A DNA stretch of 64,000 nt from Thalassospira sp. TSL5-1 (GCF_001907695.1 NZ_KV880638.1:1537297-1601296), one strand, 5' to 3'; shown: positions 30,086 through 38,571, counted from the stretch's first letter. The notes: generated by a model not told the origin, from the letters alone. Numbers and translations: made by a program.

Positions 30086-31483
30086 ATGTCGGAAAACCTT
30101 TCGGCTTTCCTGTATCTGGTCGCCTCGGTCTGCTTCATTCTGTCCTTGCGCGGCCTGTCATCACCTGATTCCGCCCGGACCGGCAATATGCTGGGTATGG
30201 TCGGTATGGCGATTGCGATCTTCACCACACTGGCCTCGCCAGAAGTGCTGTCTTACACCACCATTATTGTCGGCATCCTGGTTGGCGGGGCGATTGGTAC
30301 GGTTATTGCCCTTAAAATCAAGATGACGGCCCTGCCGCAGCTTGTGGCGGCCTTTCACTCGCTGGTTGGTCTGGCCGCTGTGTTTGTGGCCGGTGCCGCC
30401 CTATATTCGCCCGGCGCCTATGGCATTGGCACAGTGGGGGACATTCACCCGGCCAGCCTGATTGAAATGGGCCTGGGCGTTGCCATTGGGGCGATTACCT
30501 TTACCGGTTCACTGGTGGCCTTTGGCAAATTGCAGGGCCTGGTTTCGGGCACGCCGGTCCAGTTTTCGGGCCAGCATCTGCTTAATCTTGGCATTGGCAT
30601 CGCCATTGTTGTGGTCGGCATTCTGTTTGTTTCGACCGAAAGCCACTTTGCCTTCTGGCTGGTGGTGGTGCTGGCGCTTATGCTGGGCATCACGCTGATC
30701 ATTCCGATTGGCGGGGCCGATATGCCCGTCGTTGTCTCGATGCTCAATTCCTATTCGGGTTGGGCGGCGTGCGGCATTGGCTTTACCCTGCAAAACAATG
30801 CCCTGATCATTACCGGTGCGCTGGTGGGCGCGTCGGGGGCTATCCTGTCCTATATCATGTGCAAGGGCATGAACCGCTCGATCTTCAATGTCATCCTCGG
30901 CGGCTTTGGCGCTGAGGCCGGTGGTGCCGCTGCTGTGGGGGGTGATTCCGACCGTCCGGTGAAATCCGGCTCGTCGGATGATGCGTCCTTTATCATGAAA
31001 AACGCATCGAGCGTTATCATTGTGCCGGGCTATGGCATGGCGGTGGCCCAGGCGCAGCATGCCCTTCGCGAAATGGCCGACCTTTTGAAGGCCGAAGGTG
31101 TGAAGGTCCGTTATGCCATTCATCCGGTTGCCGGGCGTATGCCGGGTCATATGAATGTGCTGCTGGCCGAAGCGGGCGTGCCTTATGAAGACGTTGCCGA
31201 AATGGATGAAATCAACCGTGATTTCGGCACCGCCGATGTGGCCTTTGTCATTGGTGCAAACGACATCACCAACCCGGCGGCCAAAACCGACCCGTCATCG
31301 CCGATTTTCGGTATGCCGGTTCTGGATGTGGAAAAGGCCAAAACGGTGCTGTTCATCAAACGTGGCATGTCGGCCGGTTATGCCGGTATCCAGAACGAAC
31401 TGTTCTTTAAGGACAACACCATGATGCTGTTTGGTGATGCCAAAAAGATGTGCGAGGAAATCGTCGGACATCTGGATGCGTGA
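30086..31483 (+). CDS. pntB: NAD(P) transhydrogenase beta subunit (PntB)
   Basis: Inner-membrane channel plus NADP(H)-binding domain III. 465 residues: around nine membrane helices (1-270), then the soluble domain with SVIIVPGYGMAVAQAQH (about 310), VRYAIHPVAGRMPGHMNVLLAE, GANDITNPAAKTDPSSPIFGMP and KRGMSAGYAGIQNELFF, all NADP-site signatures. Start ATG 30086 is 15 bp after pntAB with GGAAGGGG upstream. Third gene of the operon, ended by the terminator at 31511. Confidence 0.97.
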   Translation: MSENLSAFLYLVASVCFILSLRGLSSPDSARTGNMLGMVGMAIAIFTTLASPEVLSYTTIIVGILVGGAIGTVIALKIKMTALPQLVAAFHSLVGLAAVFVAGAALYSPGAYGIGTVGDIHPASLIEMGLGVAIGAITFTGSLVAFGKLQGLVSGTPVQFSGQHLLNLGIGIAIVVVGILFVSTESHFAFWLVVVLALMLGITLIIPIGGADMPVVVSMLNSYSGWAACGIGFTLQNNALIITGALVGASGAILSYIMCKGMNRSIFNVILGGFGAEAGGAAAVGGDSDRPVKSGSSDDASFIMKNASSVIIVPGYGMAVAQAQHALREMADLLKAEGVKVRYAIHPVAGRMPGHMNVLLAEAGVPYEDVAEMDEINRDFGTADVAFVIGANDITNPAAKTDPSSPIFGMPVLDVEKAKTVLFIKRGMSAGYAGIQNELFFKDNTMMLFGDAKKMCEEIVGHLDA

Positions 31484-31510
31484 TTGATCTTTTTGATCAA
31501 ACAGTGACGG

Positions 31511-31540
31511 AAGGGGCAGTCCATTGGGCTGCCCCTTTTT
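31511..31540 (+). terminator. Intrinsic terminator of the pnt operon
   Basis: Perfect 9-bp arms AAGGGGCAG / CTGCCCCTT around a 9-base loop, then TTT, 27 bp past the pntB stop. Confidence 0.9.
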
Positions 31541-31628
31541 GCATCGACAAAACCGCTCGCTCCGGGCAGCGTGATGTGTAAAATTCGCTATAGCCTGTTC
31601 TGTTTTGCCGCCGCATGGGAGGATGATT

Positions 31629-32189
31629 ATGCCGGATTTTCGCGATTGCATCCTTGAAACACCCCGCTTGACGCTGCGTTGTGTGCAGGAAGCGGATGCC
31701 GGGCAGATTTCGGCGCTGATGGTGCCGGAGATCTCGCGCTGGCTGGCATCCTGGCCGCTTCCCTATACCGAGGAAAAGGCTTTCGCGCGCATTGTGCGGG
31801 ACCGTGAAGCAGCACAGGCCGGTAACATGCTGCCTTTGGTGGTTGTGGAGCGGGAAACAGGTGCTGTTGTTGGTTATTTCAGCGTGTTTCGCGATGCGGA
31901 TGATGGCAGAAGAGCCGGGGCCGGGTACTGGTTGGGGCTAAAGGCACATGGCAAAGGCTATGCGCGTGAAATGGGCCCGGTTTTGCTGGCGGCGGCCTTT
32001 GAGATGCTGGATGTTGGTGTGATCGAGGCCGGTGCGCAGCCTGAAAATGCCGCCTCGTTTGGCGTGATGCGGTCGTGGGGCATGTCGCAGGCCGGTGACC
32101 GCTGCCATTATGCCTCTGCCCGGGAGCGCGACGAACTATGCCGTTATTTCCAGATCACCCGTGCGACGTTTGAGAGCGTAGCTGTTTAA
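31629..32189 (+). CDS. GNAT family N-acetyltransferase (RimJ/RimL-like)
   Basis: 186 residues, start ATG 31629 with GGGAGGA 5 bp upstream (in-frame ATG at 31623 lies in the ribosome site). Acetyltransf_3 type: TPRLTLRCVQEADAGQISALM at the N terminus, VVGYFSVFRD, the acetyl-CoA loop WLGLKAHGKGYAREMG and IEAGAQPENAASFGVMRSWGM. Relatives acetylate N-terminal residues of ribosomal proteins or small amines; the target is unknown. A short motif (see findings) covers the stop codon region. Confidence 0.82.
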   Translation: MPDFRDCILETPRLTLRCVQEADAGQISALMVPEISRWLASWPLPYTEEKAFARIVRDREAAQAGNMLPLVVVERETGAVVGYFSVFRDADDGRRAGAGYWLGLKAHGKGYAREMGPVLLAAAFEMLDVGVIEAGAQPENAASFGVMRSWGMSQAGDRCHYASARERDELCRYFQITRATFESVAV

Positions 32190-32266
32190 AGACAAATCGC
32201 TTTAGCCCGGTGAAGCGCTTGCAAGGTTTTTGCGAAAGCCTTCTGACCGATGAAAGGCAAAGGGCG

Positions 32267-32908
32267 TTAGCGGGTGGTTGCCATTAAAACGCTTCCGCCA
32301 ATCATGAATGTGCCGCCTGCATATCCAATGCGCTTTTGGGCCTGCCTGCTTTGAAATATCTGTCCGGCGCGTGCCGCAAGCAGTGCATAGCCGGTTAAAA
32401 GCACCATGACAACAAGGCTGGATGTCAGGGTCAGGATAACCAGTTGTGCCGCCAAGCCGGCCTGTGGATTAATGAACTGTGCCAGGAGGGCCATATAAAA
32501 AATGATGGCTTTGGGATTCAGAATGGCGGTTATGGTGCCAGCCCAAAAGCTGCGCCAGGCGGAATGGGGTTGGTTTGCCTCGGCGGGTTTGGTGGTTGCG
32601 TCTGTGTCAGTTGTCGGGGTTTGGCGGGCTTCGGCAATTTGTCTGTATCCCAGCCAGGCAAGGTAGATCACCCCTGTCCATTTGACGATTTGAAAAAGCG
32701 TGGCAGAGGCTGCAAGGATTGCGCCTACACCGGCAAAGGACAGGCCCATAAGCACAATACTGCCGATGACATCACCCATGATACACATGACTGCAGCCCT
32801 TTTCCCCCGCGTAAGGGATTGCCCGATGACCAACAGGACGCTGGGACCGGGAATGAGCGTTAACACGATGCACGCGCCTGTGAATGCCAGCCATGTTTCT
32901 AAACTCAA
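32267..32908 (-). CDS. LysE/RhtB family amino-acid exporter
   Basis: 213 residues with about six membrane helices. Start ATG 32908 (MSLETWLAFTGACIVLTLIPGPSVLLVIGQSL), the typical LysE family N terminus with the PGP signature. A short Thr/Asp-rich cytoplasmic loop follows the third helix (about 110-130). The family exports lysine, homoserine, threonine or similar compounds; the substrate cannot be assigned. Converges with the acetyltransferase gene. Confidence 0.88.
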   Translation of the reverse strand: MSLETWLAFTGACIVLTLIPGPSVLLVIGQSLTRGKRAAVMCIMGDVIGSIVLMGLSFAGVGAILAASATLFQIVKWTGVIYLAWLGYRQIAEARQTPTTDTDATTKPAEANQPHSAWRSFWAGTITAILNPKAIIFYMALLAQFINPQAGLAAQLVILTLTSSLVVMVLLTGYALLAARAGQIFQSRQAQKRIGYAGGTFMIGGSVLMATTR

Positions 32909-33136
32909 GGCTCTACCTTTCGATCATCATGTCTTAACAGTATATCGTGAAAGCCCTTTCCATCATCCATAACTTATAAGACGTTTAAAGACGAGCCTTA
33001 AACAGGAGCGGAGTTCGTTCAAATCACGGTGGTTCGGGGCTGTTGGGCAGTTTGGCGTATTGTCATTCGGGCTTGTTTGTAAAACCAGACCGGGTGACAC
33101 TGGTCCCGGTTTTGAAGCTGATGGGATGAGTGTGGT

Positions 33137-33742
33137 TTGAAAATCCGTGTTGTCAGAATATCCCTGTTTGCGATTGTGCTGCTATCAGCAGCACTGGCGC
33201 TATCGATATTCGGGATTGTTTTGACCTATACCCGCCTGACCGACGAAGTGCCGGTGGCGACGGTGACGTTCGAGCAGGTGGGGAAAGAGGAATTCAATGC
33301 CTATTTGCGCCTGCCGGGCGAGGATATTCCGCGCAAATATGTGATTTATGGCGACCAGTTTCGTATGGATGCGCAGTTTGTGAAGCTAAAACCCTGGGCC
33401 AATATTTTGGGTATGGATGCGCGTTATCGGCTGGAACGGCTCGAAGGCCGGTTTTCCGATATAGAGGCGCAAAATAGTGGGCCGCACCGGGCCTATAATT
33501 TGGCATCCAAATATAGCGGATCGGTCAGTAGCTGGCTGGTGCCGTGGAATTTCCTGGTGGATGCCGAGTACGGCAGTTCGACCTATACCGACATTTCAAC
33601 GCAGGATGTTTACACCGTTTACCGATCCCAGTTTGGCCTTTTGGTGCGGGCTGTTCCCGTTGCGGACAAGGCTGACAAGGCCGGGATGATTGACGGTCTG
33701 CTTCGCTGGCTCTGGCCGGGGGATGACGCACCAAAAGGGTAA
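33137..33742 (+). CDS. Conserved membrane-anchored protein of unknown function
   Basis: 201 residues. One N-terminal membrane helix (about 6-30, ISLFAIVLLSAALALSIFGIVL) leads into a periplasmic domain with EVPVATVTFEQV, DQFRMDAQFVKLKPWANILGMDARYRLERLEGRF and NSGPHRAYNLA. Proteins with this WANxLGMDxxYxLERLEGR pattern occur in several proteobacteria, sometimes labelled as transport proteins without evidence; I know no function. TTG start at 33137, 6 bp after GGGATGAG. It converges with the Ivy-like gene 11 bp away. Confidence 0.65.
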   Translation: MKIRVVRISLFAIVLLSAALALSIFGIVLTYTRLTDEVPVATVTFEQVGKEEFNAYLRLPGEDIPRKYVIYGDQFRMDAQFVKLKPWANILGMDARYRLERLEGRFSDIEAQNSGPHRAYNLASKYSGSVSSWLVPWNFLVDAEYGSSTYTDISTQDVYTVYRSQFGLLVRAVPVADKADKAGMIDGLLRWLWPGDDAPKG

Positions 33743-33753
33743 CCTGTTGGCGC

Positions 33754-34593
33754 TTATTTCGTCGCAGCCGGGGCGGATTTTTTGTCGCCGGATGAAGTTG
33801 AGTGAGCGGGTGCAGATTTGTCGGTTGATGTGTCTTTGGTCGCGGCGCCGGGGGCCAGATGTTCGATCGTGGCAATTTTGGGCGGGGTGGCCTTTTTAAA
33901 CTCACGGGCGTCGTCATCGATGGTGGTTTGCGCCCAGTTTTTAATGGCATCGGTCAGGGTTTTGTCATCCTTGGGGCCCAGGATGGTCAGGGTATAGTCA
34001 TCCTGACATGTCGTGGTGCAGGCAAAATGCAAAATGGCCGTTGCGGAGATGTCGCCCTTGCCCGTGACAATTACGGCACCCTTTTCCGGGCAGCTATGGG
34101 CCCGACAGGCGCCATATAGCCATAAGTCATCGCCGATTTTTTGCCGGATTTGCGGTGGGCCGCTTAACACCTGGATCATCTGATCAATCCGGCTGGCATT
34201 ACCGGCAAGCCAGCTTGCCGTTCCGGGGCCGACAAAGGTGCCGACTTTATCGGCAAAGCCCTTGGACCAGATCAGTTCGTTGGTATCTTCACACAGTGAC
34301 ATATGGTCGCTGTCACAATGCGGCGCAGGGGTTGGTGCTGCGTCCTTTGCGGTGCCGGTATCGCCGCTTTTGTTGCCGTCGGTCGTGTCTGACAGGGTTC
34401 CGGATGTGGATGCTGCATCGGATGTTGCCGTCTTTGTCGCTGACGCTGCCGATGGGGATGCGTTTTGTGCCAGGGCAGTATTGTCCGATATAAACATTAC
34501 CAGTGCCATCACCAATGCCGTGCCCAGCAGGGGGCGCAAAAGGTGCAATTTGCCGGTGTTTGGCAAGGGCCGTGTCGGGAGGTGGGATGGCAC
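33754..34593 (-). CDS. Exported protein with Ivy-type lysozyme-inhibitor motif
   Basis: 279 residues. An export signal or membrane anchor (about 20-43) is followed by a Thr/Ser/Ala-rich linker, a folded core (about 95-235) and a Lys/Ser/Ala-rich tail. The core holds IGDDLWLYGACRAHSCPEKGAVIV; the C-x-x-H-x-C loop (about 158-163), preceded by a conserved GDD/Y strand, resembles the CKPHDC loop with which Ivy inhibitors block lysozyme. A further cysteine pair lies in HFACTTTCQDDY. Ivy membership is inferred from this motif and its surroundings. Periplasmic location expected. Confidence 0.5.
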   Translation of the reverse strand: MPSHLPTRPLPNTGKLHLLRPLLGTALVMALVMFISDNTALAQNASPSAASATKTATSDAASTSGTLSDTTDGNKSGDTGTAKDAAPTPAPHCDSDHMSLCEDTNELIWSKGFADKVGTFVGPGTASWLAGNASRIDQMIQVLSGPPQIRQKIGDDLWLYGACRAHSCPEKGAVIVTGKGDISATAILHFACTTTCQDDYTLTILGPKDDKTLTDAIKNWAQTTIDDDAREFKKATPPKIATIEHLAPGAATKDTSTDKSAPAHSTSSGDKKSAPAATK

Positions 34594-34876
34594 GTCATAC
34601 TCCTTTGATCAGGCATGTCAGCTATTAGGGAGAAGATAGCGCCTTCGCATTTTGATGCAATGGTGTCCTAGTCTGGTGGCCCCGACTATAAACCACAATA
34701 CCCGCCATGCGGGATCAAATACAGGGCCGGGGTTCGGCCAGGTTCCAGGCCATTGAATACGATTAAAACGTTGCGTCCGAAACTGGCGAGCAGATTTTCG
34801 GGGCTGGGCATACCTTTTCTTCATCGTTGATTGCGCCGCATGCCTTTGGGTCGGTGCCAGATGGATGGGAAAGATC

Positions 34877-35641
34877 ATGTTACTTCAAGACAAAATTGTG
34901 ATTATCACCGGGGCCAGTTCCGGGATCGGCGCCGCGTCGGCCAGGCTGTTTGCCGCCGAGGGGGCGAAGCTTGTACTTGGAGCACGCAATGCTGATCGGC
35001 TTGATGCGGTTGTGCGTGATATTACCGCTGCGGGCGGCGAGGCCTTTGCCCTTGCAGGCGATGTCTGTGACGAGGCGTTCGCCAAGGCGCTGGTCAATGC
35101 GGCCATTGGGGAATATGGCGGGCTTGATGTCGGGTTTAACAATGCCGGGACGCTGGGATCGCCCGGGGCGTTGGTCGATATTGAACAAGACGACTGGGAC
35201 CAGGCATTGCGCACCAACCTGACCTCGGCGATGTTCGGGGCGAAGCATCAGCTGCCCGAAATAGTGAAGCGTGGTGGCGGATCGGTTATTTTTACGTCCA
35301 CCTTTGTCGGGCACACCATCGGATTGGCGGGGATGACGGCCTATGCCGCCAGCAAAATGGGCCTGATTGGCATGGCGCAATGTCTGGCGGTGGAATATGG
35401 CGGGGCCAATGTGCGGGTTAATGCGCTGCTGCCGGGCGGAACGGATACCCCGATGGCCGCAAGTTATGCCAATGATCCGCAAGCACGGGCGATGGTAGAA
35501 AAGTTCCATGCACTGGGCCGGATTGCCGAGCCGGAAGAAATTGCCAAGGCGGCCCTGTTCCTGGCATCCGATGCGTCAAGTTTTGTCACCGGAACCGCCA
35601 TGCTGGCCGATGGCGGCAATTCGATCTGCAAGGCTGCCTGA
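34877..35641 (+). CDS. Short-chain dehydrogenase/reductase
   Basis: About 254 residues, classical SDR fold. NAD(P)-binding TGASSGIGAAS (about 11-21), NNAG motif (FNNAGTLG), and the catalytic YAASK (Tyr156, Lys160) with an upstream serine region SVIFTST. C-terminal FVTGTAMLADGG is the usual family ending. ATG 34877 has GGGAAAG upstream; ATG 34865 four codons earlier is an alternative. Substrate unknown. It converges with rpsU through the hairpin at 35665. Confidence 0.88.
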   Translation: MLLQDKIVIITGASSGIGAASARLFAAEGAKLVLGARNADRLDAVVRDITAAGGEAFALAGDVCDEAFAKALVNAAIGEYGGLDVGFNNAGTLGSPGALVDIEQDDWDQALRTNLTSAMFGAKHQLPEIVKRGGGSVIFTSTFVGHTIGLAGMTAYAASKMGLIGMAQCLAVEYGGANVRVNALLPGGTDTPMAASYANDPQARAMVEKFHALGRIAEPEEIAKAALFLASDASSFVTGTAMLADGGNSICKAA

Positions 35642-35664
35642 TCTGAAATCAGGGGTATAAAAAA

Positions 35665-35699
35665 CCAAACCCGCCCGGATTGCTCCGAGGCGGGTTTGG
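35665..35699 (-). terminator. Intrinsic terminator of rpsU
   Basis: 15 paired bases (CCAAACCCGCC-CGGA / TCCG-GGCGGGTTTGG, one bulged A) with a TTGC loop. The A-run to its left gives a T6 tract on the minus strand, so it chiefly ends rpsU; it also lies 24 bp after the SDR stop. Confidence 0.88.
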
Positions 35700-35705
35700 C
35701 GCACG

Positions 35706-35734
35706 GGTTCGAATTTAGCGCGCTAAATTCAACC
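35706..35734. repeat. Near-perfect palindrome downstream of rpsU
   Basis: GAATTTAGCGCGCTAAATTC at 35711-35730 is a perfect 20-bp palindrome, extended on both sides by GGTT / AACC with one extra C. It has no spacer, so it is more like a protein-binding site or cruciform than a terminator. Confidence 0.6.
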
Positions 35735-35774
35735 GTACAGTCACGTTCGAGGAACCCCGAAAGTGAAAAAGACT

Positions 35775-35978
35775 TTAGAAGCCTTCGCGCTCGATGCGCT
35801 TACGCTCCAGCTTGCGAGCCCGGCGGATTGCCTCCGCCCCTTCACGCGCTTTTTTCTCCGACGGCTTTTCAAAGTGACGACGAAGTTTCATTTCGCGGAA
35901 AATGCCCTCGCGCTGCATCTTTTTCTTAAGCGCCTTCAGAGCCTGATCGACATTGTTGTCGCGAACGATTACCTGCAC
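35775..35978 (-). CDS. rpsU: 30S ribosomal protein bS21
   Basis: 67 residues, basic: [20 protein letters not shown], then [20 protein letters not shown] and [13 protein letters not shown], a classic alphaproteobacterial S21. Start is the GTG at 35978 read as Met, with GAAAGGAG 10 bp upstream; the longer open frame to 36455 is not coding. S21 helps 16S rRNA contact the message during initiation. Divergent from def-coq9. Confidence 0.95.
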   Translation of the reverse strand: MQVIVRDNNVDQALKALKKKMQREGIFREMKLRRHFEKPSEKKAREGAEAIRRARKLERKRIEREGF

Positions 35979-36201
35979 GGAAACCACGCTCCTTTCAATA
36001 ATACACAATAAGCCGGAAGGCAGATTTGCCGACCGGATGCTAATGCGGCCACCAATGACCGTGGCTGTTATATAGTGCAAAGTTAAGAAAAAGGAAAGGG
36101 GCTGCTTGCATGATCGCGCACAACGTTTGCCCGGTGCGGCTTTGCCCTTTATATATGGGGGAGTTTTTAGCCCCCTAAAGGGTTTGATTGGATATAATGC
36201 C

Positions 36202-36768
36202 ATGTCGATATTGAAAATTGCCCGTATGGGGCACCCGGTTTTGCGCAAGGTGGCAGAGCGGGTGGATGACCCGAACGACCCTGAAATAACGCGCCTTGTT
36301 GCCGATATGATCGAAACCCTTGCCGATGCAGGCGGTGTTGGCTTGGCCGCCCCCCAGGTATTTCGCTCGCTTGCGGTGATGATCTTTTTTGTGCCACCCA
36401 GCCGGGCGGGAAAGGGCGATGATGATGGCGAAGTGCCACTGACGGTTTTGATCAACCCGGAGATCGAACCGCTGGATGATGCGCAAAAGGTTGGCGGTTG
36501 GGAAGGGTGTCTGTCGATCCCTGATTTTCAGGGATATGTGCCGCGCTGGGACAAAATTCGCTATCGCGGGATCGACGAAAATGGCGAACCGGTGGAAAAA
36601 ATTGCCAGTGGTTTTCACGCCCGTGTGGTGCAGCATGAATATGATCATTTGATCGGAGTCATGTATCCTGAACGTATGGATGATATGACCCTGATGGGCT
36701 TTACCGACGAATTACGCCGCGACCCGCCCGATGTTTCGGGCCGCAATGATACGCAACAGGAGAATTGA
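36202..36768 (+). CDS. def: Peptide deformylase
   Basis: Fe2+/Zn2+ hydrolase that removes the formyl group from nascent N-terminal Met. 188 residues, with the three signature motifs GGVGLAAPQ (about 44-52), EGCLSIP and QHEYDHL (about residue 142-148). Start ATG 36202 ([17 protein letters not shown]) at the family N terminus; the frame is open upstream to 36106. The C-terminal tail is Asp/Arg-rich. coq9 begins 1 bp after the stop. The GYVPRWDKI segment is typical of the type I group. Confidence 0.93.
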   Translation: MSILKIARMGHPVLRKVAERVDDPNDPEITRLVADMIETLADAGGVGLAAPQVFRSLAVMIFFVPPSRAGKGDDDGEVPLTVLINPEIEPLDDAQKVGGWEGCLSIPDFQGYVPRWDKIRYRGIDENGEPVEKIASGFHARVVQHEYDHLIGVMYPERMDDMTLMGFTDELRRDPPDVSGRNDTQQEN

Positions 36769-36769
36769 C

Positions 36770-37471
36770 ATGTCCGTTGAGGAAAGTTTTGCCCGTATCG
36801 CCGAGCAGCGCGACCAACTGGTGCGCGCCGCCCTGGAACATGTTGCGTTTGACGGCTGGAGCAAAACCACGCTGCGCACGGCTGCAGGTGATTTGGGCTG
36901 GCCGGAAATGGAAGTGGACCGCCTGTTCCCCGCCGGGATTGGCCAGGTGATTGAACATTTTGTCGCCCTGACCGATCGTGACATGATGGACCGCCTGGCA
37001 GCGATGGACATCAAATCGATGAAGATCCGTGACCGTATCGGGGCGGCCATTCGTGTGCGCCTGGATTTGGTCGAGCCTTACAAGGATGCCGTGCGGGCGG
37101 CAGTTGCGCATTTGTCATTGCCGCAAAACCTGCCCAAAAGCCTGCGGATGACGGCAAAAACCGTTGATTTGATGTGGCAGGCGGCGGGCGATACCTCGAC
37201 TGATCATAACTGGTACACCAAACGCGGCCTTTTGGCCGGGGTTTATGGATCGACCCTGATGTATTGGCTGGAAGACAGCTCGGACGGGCATAAGGAGACC
37301 TGGGATTTCATGAACCGCCGGATCGGCAATGTCATGATGATCCCCAAGGTGAAATCAAGCCTAGGCAAGGCAGGCAAGGTGGCCGAAACCGGGTTTCGTG
37401 TCGGGCGCAAAATTGCTTCCTGCATTCCGACGCCGGGCCGCATTGCCCGCCAGTTTAGTGGGGCGCGATAA
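36770..37471 (+). CDS. COQ9 family ubiquinone-biosynthesis protein
   Basis: 233 residues matching COQ9: FDGWSKTTLRTAAGDLGWPEMEVDRLFPAG (a TetR-like helical fold), RDRIGAAIRVRLDLVEPYKDAVRAA, and TDHNWYTKRGLLAGVYGSTLMYWLEDSS with the hydrophobic lipid-binding helix. In eukaryotes COQ9 binds quinone precursors and assists COQ7. ATG 36770 has CAGGAG upstream and follows def by 1 bp, implying co-transcription. Supports ubiquinone synthesis together with the ABC1 kinase at 24.4 kb. Confidence 0.88.
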   Translation: MSVEESFARIAEQRDQLVRAALEHVAFDGWSKTTLRTAAGDLGWPEMEVDRLFPAGIGQVIEHFVALTDRDMMDRLAAMDIKSMKIRDRIGAAIRVRLDLVEPYKDAVRAAVAHLSLPQNLPKSLRMTAKTVDLMWQAAGDTSTDHNWYTKRGLLAGVYGSTLMYWLEDSSDGHKETWDFMNRRIGNVMMIPKVKSSLGKAGKVAETGFRVGRKIASCIPTPGRIARQFSGAR

Positions 37472-37507
37472 GCCGGTTATATCTTTGACGGGCTAGCCCA
37501 AACAATA

Positions 37508-37546
37508 AAGCCCCGCTGCGATTGGATTGCGCAGCGGGGCTTTTTT
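37508..37546 (+). terminator. Intrinsic terminator after coq9
   Basis: Perfect 13-bp arms AAGCCCCGCTGCG / CGCAGCGGGGCTT around a 9-base loop, with TTTTTT, 36 bp past the stop. Confidence 0.93.
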
Positions 37547-37599
37547 AGGGGACGGGCGATGCAGGCCAGTTATTATTGCCAGATTAAAGACAAATCGAT

Positions 37600-38244
37600 T
37601 TAGGGCATCAAAAAGCTGATCAGGGTGCGGTCCGGGGCGTTGCGGGCCTTCATTTCGGCAGCAAGATCGATTTTAAAAATGGCATCGCGGGCGGCAGCAT
37701 TGGTGCCCGGCGCGGTTTTGGTGTCGGATTTGCGGGTGGCGACGACCAGGCTTTCGGGCGGGGTTCCCAGCCACATGCCTTTGCGGTTGTCGCGGGCAAA
37801 GTTTTGATCGGCGATATAGGTTTTGCAGCGCGGGTAATTGTCGCACACATTCATATCTACCATCGCCCAGCCAGCCCGCAGGATCAGGCGGTTGAGGTCG
37901 CTTTGGCCGATATGGCATTCGGTCAGCATCGGGAAAAGCTGGCTGTTGGAAACCTTTTCGCAGGAAACGGCGTAATCCTGAACAATACGGCGCACGGCCT
38001 GTACTGCGGCATCGCCACAATGAAAGGAAATGCCTTCTGCCCGGCAAACCGTGCCGGGTTGCGGGGCGCGAATGCCAAACAGATCCACCGCCATCGCCCC
38101 GAACTGAAGCTGATCGGCCCGGTTTACAACCGGGAAACCGGCGGCACCGGGATTGATGGAACTGGCCCGGGCCGTTGCGGTCCAGCCTGCCGGGGCCAGA
38201 ATGATTGTGCAAAGAAGTGCCAGAAGGGCAGTAAGTTTTTGCAT
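37600..38244 (-). CDS. Exported SNase-like protein with lost catalytic residues
   Basis: About 214 residues starting ATG 38244 (MQKLTALLALL), with a signal peptide (about 1-28). The mature part follows the staphylococcal-nuclease (thermonuclease) fold: AVDLFGIRAPQPG corresponds to RLLLVDTPE, and LNRLILRAGWAMVD plus FARDNRKGMWLG match the later SNase helices. At the aligned catalytic positions Arg35 is Asp, Asp40 is Arg and Glu43 is Gln, and the YGR arginine is absent. It is probably a non-catalytic, disulfide-containing (several Cys) periplasmic binder. Fold assignment is by motif; pseudo-enzyme status is inferred. Confidence 0.6.
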   Translation of the reverse strand: MQKLTALLALLCTIILAPAGWTATARASSINPGAAGFPVVNRADQLQFGAMAVDLFGIRAPQPGTVCRAEGISFHCGDAAVQAVRRIVQDYAVSCEKVSNSQLFPMLTECHIGQSDLNRLILRAGWAMVDMNVCDNYPRCKTYIADQNFARDNRKGMWLGTPPESLVVATRKSDTKTAPGTNAAARDAIFKIDLAAEMKARNAPDRTLISFLMP

Positions 38245-38440
38245 TGTCCGTCGCCTCAAAAAGAACCTGCCGGGATAAGAGCAAATGCAATGCCAGTTTT
38301 GGCAGGCAGATTATGCCGCCTATGTGATGGTGATGGGCCGGGGTGCAGGTGTAAGCCGGTGCATCCAAGCCAAGAGCGGGTGGTGCTGCCCAGTATGGCC
38401 GGGCAATGGCGGGCCGGTAAAACCGGCATTGGCAGGGGAA

Positions 38441-38503
38441 ATGGAAATTTGGGGGCTGGTGATCTTCGCCGTTATTGCCGCGATCATCCTGTTTATCAAA
38501 TAA
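38441..38503 (+). CDS. Possible 20-residue membrane peptide
   Basis: MEIWGLVIFAVIAAIILFIK: one short hydrophobic helix ending in Lys, preceded by GGCAGGGG (very close to the ATG) and followed 1 bp later by a hairpin at 38505. The size, single helix and terminator are what small membrane proteins look like, but the ribosome spacing is short and there is no homology evidence. The same frame is open upstream to 38285. Confidence 0.35.
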   Translation: MEIWGLVIFAVIAAIILFIK

Positions 38504-38504
38504 A

Positions 38505-38531
38505 ATACCCCGCCTGGGGAAGGCGGGGTAT
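38505..38531. terminator. Bidirectional hairpin between the small ORF and purK
   Basis: ATACCCCGCC / GGCGGGGTAT perfect 10-bp stem with a 7-base loop. On the minus strand a T-rich stretch (ATTTTATTTG) follows, so it chiefly ends purK. Confidence 0.8.
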
Positions 38532-38571
38532 CAGGAAGGGGTAGGATGTTTGTTGGGTTGCTTCGGCCTGT

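Noticed and set aside
35707..35722. GGTTCGAAT resembling a tRNA T-loop
   Set aside because: It is part of the palindrome after rpsU; no acceptor, D or anticodon arms are present.
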